Source of the DNA: G963677185 sp963677185
GTDB taxonomy: Bacteria > Bacillota > Syntrophomonadia > Syntrophomonadales > Syntrophomonadaceae
Length of the DNA stretch: 64,000 bases
Direction: 5' to 3'
Assembly: GCA_963677185.1 (NCBI GenBank)
Contig: OY781889.1
Location: forward strand, 1,302,001 to 1,366,000
The position numbers were made by a program, and so were the translations under genes. Of this stretch, positions 16,784-23,676 are shown one piece after another; the first letter of the stretch is position 1; every line of letters starts with the position of its first letter. A model generated the notes under the pieces. The model was given only the letters and a program-made list of their open reading frames with translations. It did not search any database and was not told the DNA's origin.

Positions 16784-17861
16784 ACACGCTGTTACCGAGT
16801 ATGCCGAACAGGTTATCAAGGGTAAAATTCCAGCTGGTGAGCTTGTAATTCTGGCCTGTGAAAGACATTTAAGAGATTTGAAGACCGCCAAAATGCGCGG
16901 TCTTTACTTTTCTGAAGCGGCTGCCGACCATGCGATTGATTTCTTCCGTTTCCTGCGGCACTCCAAGGGTGAATGGGCAGGCTGTGAGCTGGCACTGGAG
17001 TCCTGGCAGCGGTTCATTGTCGGTTCACTCTTCGGATGGTTTGGGGCAGACGGCACCAGGCGCTTCCGGACAGCCTATGATGAGGTGCCGCGCAAGAATG
17101 GCAAGTCAACCCTGGCGGCCGGCATAGCGCTCTACCTTTTTGCAGCCGACGGGGAACCAGGTCCTGAAGTTTACAGCGCGGCAACTAAACGCGCCCAAGC
17201 TCGGATAGTCTGGAATGAAGCGGCCAGTATGGTCAAGGCTTCTCCGTTCCTGCAGAAGCGGATCGGCGTCTATCCTGGCAAGGGAAACATGACTATCACC
17301 GCTAACCGGGCGATGTTTGAACCGCTCGGGGCTGATGCTGATACCTTGGACGGCCTTAATATCCATGGTGCAATAGTGGATGAGCTTCATGCTCACAAAA
17401 AACGGGGAATGTGGGACGTACTGGAGACAGCTACCGGCAGCCGAAGACAGTCATTAATCTTCGGCATAACTACTGCGGGTTTTGACCGGAACTCAATTTG
17501 CTGGGAACAGCGCGAATATGCAGAGCGAGTGCTTCGAAATGTTATAGAGGATGATACCTATTTCGCGTACATTGCGACCATAGACCCCGGTGATGATTGG
17601 CAGGATGAGCAGACATGGGCCAAAGCAAATCCGAACCTTGGCATATCAGTAAAGATTAATGACCTTCGCAGAAAAGCCCTAAAGGCCAAAGAGATGCCGG
17701 CCGCCCAGAACGCTTTCATGCGGCTGCATCTAAACATTTGGACCAGCCAGTATGCGCGCTGGATGAGTATGGATGTCTGGGATGCTTGTTGGATATGCCG
17801 ATATGAGCAAAAATTGGGTATTCCAAAAGCCAAATATAAGAAGCGGCGTAATTACTATTGA
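16770..17861 (+). CDS. terL: Terminase large subunit, C-terminally truncated
   Basis: 363 residues from GTG 16770. The ATPase half is clear: LALESWQRFIVGSLFGW, Walker A VPRKNGKST, then AATKRAQARIVWNE and Walker B GAIVDELHAHKK, with SLIFGITTAGFDRNS (coupling motif region). The family is usually about 550 residues. This chain ends soon after the MSMDVWDACW motif with an unrelated tail (KYKKRRNYY), so most of the nuclease domain is missing. Only about 220 bases separate the stop from the right att repeat. A deletion probably removed the rest of the packaging and head genes. The gene might still make an ATPase, but it cannot cut DNA normally. Confidence 0.9.
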   Translation: MAKAKHAVTEYAEQVIKGKIPAGELVILACERHLRDLKTAKMRGLYFSEAAADHAIDFFRFLRHSKGEWAGCELALESWQRFIVGSLFGWFGADGTRRFRTAYDEVPRKNGKSTLAAGIALYLFAADGEPGPEVYSAATKRAQARIVWNEAASMVKASPFLQKRIGVYPGKGNMTITANRAMFEPLGADADTLDGLNIHGAIVDELHAHKKRGMWDVLETATGSRRQSLIFGITTAGFDRNSICWEQREYAERVLRNVIEDDTYFAYIATIDPGDDWQDEQTWAKANPNLGISVKINDLRRKALKAKEMPAAQNAFMRLHLNIWTSQYARWMSMDVWDACWICRYEQKLGIPKAKYKKRRNYY

Positions 17862-18011
17862 TTAATGAAAGCCATTAGCACAGATTGCGCGGTCTATTAT
17901 AAACAAGAATATTGAAAAACAATCAAGGGGCTGAAATGCCCCTCTCTTTTTATCCTGCGGAAGTCGAACAGATACCCCGGCCTTCTCAAGAGCTTGTGAT
18001 AGACAGAACTT

Positions 18012-18043
18012 TTGTGGCAAATTTGTGGCAACGCCTGTGGCAA
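18012..18043 (+). repeat. TGTGGCAA repeats near right end (candidate integrase arm sites)
   Basis: Three TGTGGCAA-type copies lie at 18013-18020, 18024-18031 and 18036-18043, about 40 bases inside the right att repeat. The first two are 11 bases apart, as in the pair at 4077-4096. Confidence 0.5.
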
Positions 18044-18080
18044 AAAGATTGTTTTACCTGTTGCTTGTAACCAATCACCA

Positions 18081-18183
18081 GAAATAGGAAACCCCGCATC
18101 CCTGTCAGGAAGCGGGGTTTTATCAGGTTATTTTGGTGGGTCATCCGCGACTCGAACGCGGGACACCCTGATTAAAAGTCAGG
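18081..18183. repeat. Right attachment repeat (attR), 103 bp
   Basis: Identical by eye to 3894-3996. This copy abuts the 5' part of tRNA-Lys and so restores a full tRNA gene. It also contains the terminator at 18089-18121, placed downstream of the minus-strand tRNA operon. Confidence 0.93.
18089..18121 (-). terminator. Terminator of the tRNA operon
   Basis: The second copy of the AAACCCCGC/GCGGGGTTT hairpin, 13 bases beyond the CCA end of tRNA-Lys on the minus strand. It is symmetric with a run of A/T on each side, so it can act in both directions. Confidence 0.75.
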
Positions 18184-18209
18184 TGCTCTACCGACTGAGC
18201 TAATGACCC
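18134..18209 (-). tRNA. tRNA-Lys(TTT)
   Basis: 76 nt with CCA encoded. The 7-bp acceptor GGGTCAT pairs with ATGACCC. The anticodon loop CTTTTAA gives TTT, and the T arm holds GTTCGAG. Its 3' part is the integration target of the 14-kb element. Confidence 0.97.
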
Positions 18210-18217
18210 AAATGATC

Positions 18218-18292
18218 TGGCTGGGGTGGATGGATTCGAACCAACGAGTGACGGAGTCAAAGTCCGTTGCCTTACCACTTGGCTACACCCCA
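18218..18292 (-). tRNA. tRNA-Gln(TTG)
   Basis: 75 nt with CCA encoded. The acceptor TGGGGTG pairs with CACCCCA. The anticodon loop CTTTGAC gives TTG, and the T loop is GGTTCGAATCC. Confidence 0.96.
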
Positions 18293-18329
18293 GTATTGAA
18301 ACCATGAAGCGGCTAATCAGCAATAGTAA

Positions 18330-18407
18330 TGGGGTGGATGATGGGACTCGAACCCACGGCCCCCAGAGCCACAATCTGGTGCTCTAACCAACTGAGCTAC
18401 ACCCACC
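18330..18407 (-). tRNA. tRNA-His(GTG)
   Basis: The acceptor GTGGGTG pairs with CATCCAC. There is an extra 5' G at 18407 as expected for tRNA-His, anticodon loop TTGTGGC gives GTG, and CCA is encoded. Confidence 0.95.
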
Positions 18408-18423
18408 AAAAAAAACGATCGAG

Positions 18424-18500
<77 letters not shown>

Positions 18501-18506
18501 CGAAAA

Positions 18507-18581
<75 letters not shown>

Positions 18582-18592
18582 CAGCAACAACC

Positions 18593-18621
18593 ATTATACT
18601 TATTTCAAAAAGCCATTTCAA
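18593..18621 (-). promoter_or_regulatory. Promoter of the tRNA operon
   Basis: On the minus strand TTGAAA is followed after exactly 17 bases by a perfect TATAAT, ending 11 bases before tRNA-Gly. This is a near-consensus sigma-A promoter and explains transcription of Gly-Arg-His-Gln-Lys. Confidence 0.85.
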
Positions 18622-18746
18622 GGAGAAAATGAATTATTTTTTTCTCTGCCCCGGAAGCTGGTTCGATCCGGCTATTTCATCATCCTCAATTATAAGCGAT
18701 AATATGCAATAGTACGCATCAATGATGAAGAATTGGAGGCGATGGG

Positions 18747-19187
18747 ATGCACAGGGATAGGTTCTTATTAATTATACTTATGGCAGCTCTTATATGTTTT
18801 TCGGCTGCTGCTCCGGCTGTTGCACATGAACAGCAGGTTTGCCTGGTAATCAACGGTGAAATTATGCACATGAATGACGAACCGCCATATTATTATCCGG
18901 ACGGGCAGATCATTGTTCCGGTACGTTATATTGCGGAGCGGATCGGGGGTGCATGCGAGTGGTCAGGTTCAGAACAGAAGGCCATCGTTGTTTTCCCTGG
19001 ACGAAAGATCATGATTCAGTTGGGCAATCCGGATATTGTGGTCGACGGAAACGTTGTAAGCGTGGCGATAGCGCCTCATGAGATTTATGAGCGGTTGATG
19101 GTGCCGCTGTCTTTTATGGAAAGCTATTTTCCAGCTCATTTTGATTGGGATCCCAACTTATCCGTGCTGAGTATCGACACAAAGTAG
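18747..19187 (+). CDS. Secreted protein with copper-amine-oxidase-N type domain
   Basis: 146 residues. A signal peptide covers residues 1-27 (basic MHRDR, then LLIILMAALICFSAAAPAVA). The mature part holds one copper-amine-oxidase N-terminal type domain: VCLVINGEIMHMNDEPPYY, IIVPVRYIAERIGGACEWS, IQLGNPDIVVDGNVV, LMVPLSFMESYF. In Firmicutes these domains occur on cell-wall or secreted proteins and probably help in polymer or wall binding; there is no amine oxidase activity. GGAGGCGATGG precedes the ATG. It is a single gene between the tRNA operon and the HU gene. The large secreted protein at 52161 has two copies of the same type of domain. Confidence 0.8.
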   Translation: MHRDRFLLIILMAALICFSAAAPAVAHEQQVCLVINGEIMHMNDEPPYYYPDGQIIVPVRYIAERIGGACEWSGSEQKAIVVFPGRKIMIQLGNPDIVVDGNVVSVAIAPHEIYERLMVPLSFMESYFPAHFDWDPNLSVLSIDTK

Positions 19188-19308
19188 TGCAAACCATGTC
19201 GAAATGCAATGAAAATCGAAAAGTGAGCAAAAAAAAGATTGCAAAAGTCAGCGCCCTTGTCGATAATATTCCTATATTGCATTATTTCTAAGATGAGGGG
19301 GAGAAAGC

Positions 19309-19626
19309 TTGAACAAAGCCGATTTAGTGAAAGCAGTTGCCGGAAAGACCAAGATGTCCCAAAAGGACACTTCGAAAGCCATTGAAGCTACTATGGCGGT
19401 TATCAAAGACGCACTGGAATCTCATCAGAAGGTCCAGGTCATAGGGTTTGGCAGTTTCGAGGTTCAGGACAGAAAAGCCCGGACTGGCAGTAATCCTGCT
19501 ACTGGTGCGAAAATCAGCATACCCGCCAAGAGCGTGCCTGTATTCAAGGCTGGCAAAGGGTTAAAACAAGCCGTATCCAAGCAGGCTGCTCCAAAACCGC
19601 TCAAAGGAGGCAAACCCAAAAAGTAG
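19309..19626 (+). CDS. hup: HU-family DNA-binding protein with basic tail
   Basis: 105 residues from a TTG start preceded by GAGGGGGAG. The HU fold is complete: NKADLVKAVAGKTKMSQKDT, the KVQVIGFGSFEVQDRKARTGSNP arm, and IPAKSVPVFKAGKGLK. Canonical HU is about 90 residues. This one adds a lysine/proline-rich tail (KQAAPKPLKGGKPKK), which may strengthen DNA binding. It bends and compacts DNA in the nucleoid. A good terminator follows. Confidence 0.95.
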   Translation: MNKADLVKAVAGKTKMSQKDTSKAIEATMAVIKDALESHQKVQVIGFGSFEVQDRKARTGSNPATGAKISIPAKSVPVFKAGKGLKQAVSKQAAPKPLKGGKPKK

Positions 19627-19651
19627 CTTTTCTTATATTCAGTTTGTTTTT

Positions 19652-19680
19652 AGCACCCTCCCATCGGGGTGCTTTATTTT
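19652..19680 (+). terminator. Terminator after hup
   Basis: AGCACCC pairs with GGGTGCT around a short loop and is followed by TTATTTTT. Confidence 0.85.
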
Positions 19681-19726
19681 TCCACAGGCATTTGGTGCAG
19701 GCCTGCACTGTAATCGAGGCAGAAAA

Positions 19727-19775
19727 AATCCGGCTCAATTAGCGTACTTATGCGTACGATAAGTGAGCCGGATTT
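19727..19775 (-). terminator. Long inverted repeat after DUF3343 gene
   Basis: A perfect 12-bp stem, AAATCCGGCTCA with TGAGCCGGATTT, encloses a 25-base loop that contains GTAC and CGTACG. It lies 38 bases beyond the minus-strand gene stop and is AT-flanked, so it probably terminates that gene. Confidence 0.65.
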
Positions 19776-19813
19776 CTATATAACGAACATATTCTCTTAA
19801 GCTACAGGTCTGC

Positions 19814-20122
19814 TTAAGCAGGAAGCTGGTATTCGGGTTCTAACCGTGCGACCATCATATTTTTGCCGTTGCCGTTTACGCGGTATATGCCGCCGATTTC
19901 AATCCCGGCGTTGATAAGCAGGCGTTCGCAGCAGCTGCGGTTGTCGGGATGGAGCTTGACAGCTATGCCACAGCTGGTCGACACTTCACGGGGAGTGGGG
20001 ATGGTAATGAATTCAGCCCTGGAGGCCTTCAGGGCTTTTTCGGCCTTTAGAGCCCTGGTGGTGGTTGTAAATGCAATAACGACGTATTCGTTTGTGTTTA
20101 TAAGGTCCTGTGTGCCGTTCAT
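19814..20122 (-). CDS. DUF3343 putative Se/S carrier-like protein
   Basis: About 102 residues from ATG 20122, which has AAGGA upstream; the longer frame to 20146 is unsupported. The DUF3343 pattern is visible: EYVVIAFTTTTRALKAEKALKA, then FITIPTPREVSTSCGIAVKL and the CCERLL segment. The two-cysteine layout and usual genomic partners (YedF, SelD, class V desulfurase) led to the name Se/S carrier-like. It lies divergent to the desulfurase gene 240 bases away, with YedF just beyond. Role in delivering selenium or sulfur is inferred from context. Confidence 0.85.
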   Translation of the reverse strand: MNGTQDLINTNEYVVIAFTTTTRALKAEKALKASRAEFITIPTPREVSTSCGIAVKLHPDNRSCCERLLINAGIEIGGIYRVNGNGKNMMVARLEPEYQLPA

Positions 20123-20359
20123 GTGCGTGTTCCTTCCCCTGGTCAAATGTATAACTATAAGTTATATGCTGGCGGTGACTGGCATCTCATTCGTTTACAA
20201 TACTATAATAGCAAATACCTTTCGCGCTGACAAGCACAGCCAGCCGCATTCCGCGAACAGCATTGGAAGCCGGTATTGACCGGCAATGCCAAATGCCGTA
20301 CAATTCCATTAGCCTCAGGCGTGTAAATGGTTGTATGAAATTTTATTATAGAAAGAGAC

Positions 20360-21538
20360 ATGCCAGTGAAATCTTCTAATCAGCATTCCATAAATGAAAT
20401 CTACCTGAACAATGCCGCCACCTCCTGGCCCAAACCAGAGGCGGTATACCTGGCCGTAGACACATTCAACCGCAACCAGGGAGGAAGCCCAGGGCGGGGC
20501 AGTTCTCAACGCTCACTGGAAGCCGGAGCGGTTATTCTGGAGTGCCGGCAGGCTCTGGCCAGGTTATTTAACATTGAAAATGAGGAACAGGTCGCTTTTA
20601 CCATGAATGCCACCTATGCTGTCAACATGGCAATTAAGGGCATATTGAAGCCGGGCGATCATGTGATAATAAGCGGCATTGAACACAATGCTGTGGTCAG
20701 GCCGATGCACTGGCTGAAGAATGAGCGCGGTATTGATTTTAGCGTTCTGCCGTGCAATTCGGATGGAGTAGTTGATATATCTGCTCTGCAGCCGCTGATT
20801 ACCAAACGCACCAGGCTGCTGGTGACCAGCCACGCTTCCAATGTATGCGGGGCAATTCAGCCGGTGCACGAACTGGGAGAGCGATGCCGGGAAACAGGCC
20901 TGATATTCATGGTGGATGCAGCCCAAAGTGCCGGGGTGCTGCCGCTGGATGTGGAAGCTGATAATATTAGCCTCCTGGCTTTCACCGGCCACAAGGGGCT
21001 TTTAGGCCCGCAGGGCATTGGGGGCTTGTATGTACGCCCGGGCCTGTCCCTGAATACGATTATTGAAGGAGGGACGGGTTCCTTTTCGGAAAGCATGGAA
21101 CAGCCGCAGTTTATGCCGGACATGCTGGAAAGCGGAACACCTAACACCCCGGGAATTGCCGGACTCAAAGCCGGCATCGATTACATTATGTCGCGTGGCA
21201 TGAAAAATATCAGGGCACATGAGCAGCAATTAACCGCAATGCTGCTGACCGGGCTGTCCGAAGTGCCTGGAATTCAAATATATGGATCGCCGGATTCCGG
21301 CCGCAGGACCGCAGTGGTGGCATTTAATCTTGACAACAGGGATTGCGGGGAATTGGCCTTCAGGATGGAACAGGAATATGGCATTATTGGCCGTTCGGGT
21401 TTGCACTGTGCTCCCCTGGCCCATTCCACTCTGGGCATTTTACAGCAGGGCAGCTGCCGTTTAAGCATTGGGTGTATGAACTGCGAAAGCGATATTGAAC
21501 AGGCGGTTCGTGCGGTTTATGATATTAGTAAAAAGTGA
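20360..21538 (+). CDS. Class V cysteine desulfurase family protein
   Basis: 392 residues of the NifS/SufS-like class, with the features of the desulfurase family that accompanies YedF: the N-terminal LNNAATSWPKPEAV, SGIEHNAVVRPMHWL, VDAAQSAGVLPLDV, the PLP lysine in FTGHKGLLGPQG, and the active-site cysteine in RSGLHCAPLAHSTLG. It removes sulfur (or selenium) from cysteine or selenocysteine as a persulfide or selenide. PdxST, which makes its cofactor, is encoded 5 kb away. The ribosome site (GAAAGAG) is modest. Whether sulfur or selenium is preferred cannot be read from sequence. Confidence 0.9.
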   Translation: MPVKSSNQHSINEIYLNNAATSWPKPEAVYLAVDTFNRNQGGSPGRGSSQRSLEAGAVILECRQALARLFNIENEEQVAFTMNATYAVNMAIKGILKPGDHVIISGIEHNAVVRPMHWLKNERGIDFSVLPCNSDGVVDISALQPLITKRTRLLVTSHASNVCGAIQPVHELGERCRETGLIFMVDAAQSAGVLPLDVEADNISLLAFTGHKGLLGPQGIGGLYVRPGLSLNTIIEGGTGSFSESMEQPQFMPDMLESGTPNTPGIAGLKAGIDYIMSRGMKNIRAHEQQLTAMLLTGLSEVPGIQIYGSPDSGRRTAVVAFNLDNRDCGELAFRMEQEYGIIGRSGLHCAPLAHSTLGILQQGSCRLSIGCMNCESDIEQAVRAVYDISKK

Positions 21539-21575
21539 AATGTGAAAAGTAAAGAGTATAGAGTGAAGCGCCTAG

Positions 21576-21815
21576 AGCAAAGAGTGAAAAGGGGAAAAGG
21601 AACGTAAATACAGGTACAACAGATGACAAAGATATAACGGATAAAAGCTATGTATCAGAGTTTATATTTGGGAGTAAAGAATGAATAGCGATGAGTGATG
21701 AGCAAAGAGTGAAAAGGGGAAAAGGAACGTAAATACAGGTACAACGGATAACGAGGATATAACGGATACAAGCTCTGTTTCAGAGTTTGTATTTGAGAGC
21801 AAAGAGCCAAGAGTA
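21576..21815 (+). repeat. Tandem imperfect 125-bp repeat
   Basis: Two copies begin at 21576 and 21701, both with AGCAAAGAGTGAAAAGGGG and then GGAACGTAAATACAGG. They diverge at scattered bases and fade near 21815. The unit also contains shorter AAAGAGT-type units (21541-21590). No frame or hairpin explains it. The 407-base gap between the desulfurase and yedF is otherwise empty. Confidence 0.75.
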
Positions 21816-21945
21816 CAGGATATCAGGCAAATGTTTTGTTCAAAGCTTCAGGGGTTAAGCGTTAATATGTTTATAAACCTCTCGTTTTACCTTTAACATT
21901 TGACTTTTAGCTTCGGTGAATTGAGAAAAAAAGGAGTGCTGGAGT

Positions 21946-22527
21946 ATGGAAAGAGTTGTGGATTGCCGCGGATTGGCCTGCCCGGAACCCGTGGTCTTAA
22001 CCAAGAAAGCCCTGGATGATATGGAAAGAGGCCAGTTGATAACGATAGTGGATAATGAGACAGCTTTGAAAAACGTGACCCGCCTGGTCACCACTGCGGG
22101 CCTGGCTTATCAGGTGGAAAACCAGGAAAACGGCTTTTCCATACATATTACGAAAGAGCCGGAAGCCGACAGCCAGGTAGTCAAGCACCAGGGCAGCGCT
22201 GCGGTACTGATCTCGAGCAATCTCATGGGCAAAGGCAGCGAAGAGCTGGGGGCTTTGCTGATTAAGAGCTTTGTTTACACCCTTACCCAGTTGGAAGACA
22301 GCATCAAATGCTTGCTGTTCATGAACAGCGGGGTCTTTTTGACCACTGAAGGTTCTGAGGTTCTTCCCCATTTGAAGGATCTGGCCAATCGCGGGGTGGA
22401 TGTTCTATCTTGCGGAACCTGCCTGGATTTTTATGGCTTAAAGGACAAGCTGGCCGTCGGTGAAGTAAGCAACATGTATACAATAACCGAGCAGATGCTG
22501 GATGCATCCAGAGTGATTTGCCTGTAA
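21946..22527 (+). CDS. yedF: Selenium-metabolism sulfurtransferase-like protein YedF
   Basis: 193 residues. The N-terminal TusA-like domain has the hallmark DCRGLACPEPVVLTKKAL (catalytic Cys in CPEP), followed by a DsrE-like domain from about residue 83 with SSNLMGKGSEELGALLIKSF and the VDVLSCGTCLDFYGLKDKL cysteine pair. This two-domain form is the YedF that accompanies selenium metabolism genes. It probably accepts a persulfide or selenide from the desulfurase. AAGGAG lies before the ATG. A terminator follows. Confidence 0.93.
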   Translation: MERVVDCRGLACPEPVVLTKKALDDMERGQLITIVDNETALKNVTRLVTTAGLAYQVENQENGFSIHITKEPEADSQVVKHQGSAAVLISSNLMGKGSEELGALLIKSFVYTLTQLEDSIKCLLFMNSGVFLTTEGSEVLPHLKDLANRGVDVLSCGTCLDFYGLKDKLAVGEVSNMYTITEQMLDASRVICL

Positions 22528-22580
22528 AATGATGGCATATCGAAAATAATTGTGCGCTGCTTAAAAAGCTGGCCATATAT

Positions 22581-22616
22581 CAGCCTTCTTCTATTCGTGA
22601 AGGAGGCTGTTTTTGT
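22581..22616 (+). terminator. Terminator after yedF
   Basis: CAGCCTTCTTC pairs with GAAGGAGGCTG (one mismatch or bulge) and is followed by TTTTTG. Confidence 0.85.
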
Positions 22617-22708
22617 TATAATGGAAGGCGTAATCCATTTAAACAGCCAGTTATTACTGCTGATTGGCAGCTACAATAGACTTAAATGATTGTGAGGTTG
22701 CAGGATAG

Positions 22709-23662
22709 GTGAAAATTTTAATATGCGGACTGGGTGCCCTTGGCACCGTTTACGGATGCTTGCTTAAAAAACAGGGACATTATGTGGCTGGCCTGGACCG
22801 GCCCGAGGTCGTTGGTATAGTTCGAAGCCGCGGCCTGTCGGTTAATGGAATCTGGGGTGAGCATGAAACCATGTTAGATGATGTCTGCGATACGGTGACT
22901 TCGCTGGCAGAGAGCCAATACGACATTATTATCGTTAGCGTCAAGGCTTTTCATACCGCTTCTGCGCTGAAGGATCTGGGCGCAGTTCTGGTCAGAGCCG
23001 GTTATGTTATGCTGGCGCAAAACGGCCTGGGCAACTACGAAACGGCATTGCAGTTCGTGCCTGATAGCCGCTTGATTGCGGCACGGGTAATATTCGGATC
23101 CGTGTCAGAAGCGCCGGGGATTGCCAGGGTAACGGTCATTGCCGATGATGTTCTAATAGGTTCCCCTTCCCATGTTATTGACGAGGCTGCTCTGGAAGAA
23201 TGGGCTGGCTTGTTCAGGGACAGCGGCATACCGACCCGGACCAGTGACCAGATAATGGGTTATATATGGGCCAAGGTTATATATAACAGCGCCCTCAATC
23301 CAATGGGAGCCATTCTGGAACTGCCCTACGGCAAGCTGGCGGAAATAGAGTTCAGCCGCAACGTTATGGATAACATTATCAGGGAAATATTCATAGTCAT
23401 GCAGGCGGCAGGCCAAACTGTGCCCTGGCCTGATGCCAGCGCCTATCTCGAGGAGTTCTACCGGCAGATGGTGCCAACTACGGCGGGGCATCATGCCTCA
23501 ATGCTGCAAGACATACGCAATGGGCGCAAAACTGAAATAGATGCCCTGAACGGAGCTATTGTAGTCCGAGCCCGGGAACTGGGCGTCGAGGTTCCGTACA
23601 ATGAAGTCGTATGCCAGTTGCTGAAAGCCAAGGAAATGAACCGGCTGGAGTCGGTTGATTGA
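22709..23662 (+). CDS. Ketopantoate reductase family protein (PanE/ApbA)
   Basis: 317 residues from GTG 22709. The Rossmann motif CGLGALGTVYGCLL is at residues 5-18. The family AQNGLGNYE, IWAKVIYNSALNPMGAI (catalytic lysine) and the C-terminal SMLQDIRNGRKTEIDALNGAI are present. The reaction would be NADPH-dependent reduction of 2-dehydropantoate to pantoate for CoA synthesis. Many Firmicutes hold several such paralogues of unknown substrate, so true panE activity is not certain. The 3' end overlaps an unused upstream extension of the next gene. Confidence 0.88.
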   Translation: MKILICGLGALGTVYGCLLKKQGHYVAGLDRPEVVGIVRSRGLSVNGIWGEHETMLDDVCDTVTSLAESQYDIIIVSVKAFHTASALKDLGAVLVRAGYVMLAQNGLGNYETALQFVPDSRLIAARVIFGSVSEAPGIARVTVIADDVLIGSPSHVIDEAALEEWAGLFRDSGIPTRTSDQIMGYIWAKVIYNSALNPMGAILELPYGKLAEIEFSRNVMDNIIREIFIVMQAAGQTVPWPDASAYLEEFYRQMVPTTAGHHASMLQDIRNGRKTEIDALNGAIVVRARELGVEVPYNEVVCQLLKAKEMNRLESVD

Positions 23663-23676
23663 AAGAGGTGCGTTTA

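Larger units (their letters stand above)
3894..18183. mobile_element. Integrated element (decayed prophage or phage satellite) at tRNA-Lys
   Basis: The segment is bounded by a 103-bp direct repeat (3894-3996 and 18081-18183) that I matched base for base by eye. The repeat contains a terminator and the 3' part of tRNA-Lys from the anticodon stem to CCA. The complete tRNA is rebuilt at the right end, while the left copy is a displaced 3' fragment. A tyrosine integrase lies just inside the left end. Cargo: an HTH-like unknown, a HEPN/unknown/SecB-like operon, DinD, an XRE-S24 repressor, DUF4145, HNH, and terminase subunits. No portal, capsid or tail genes remain. Confidence 0.9.

Noticed and set aside
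21541..21900. CRISPR array
   Set aside because: The repeats are 125 bp, imperfect and only two in number; no short repeat-spacer pattern and no cas genes.
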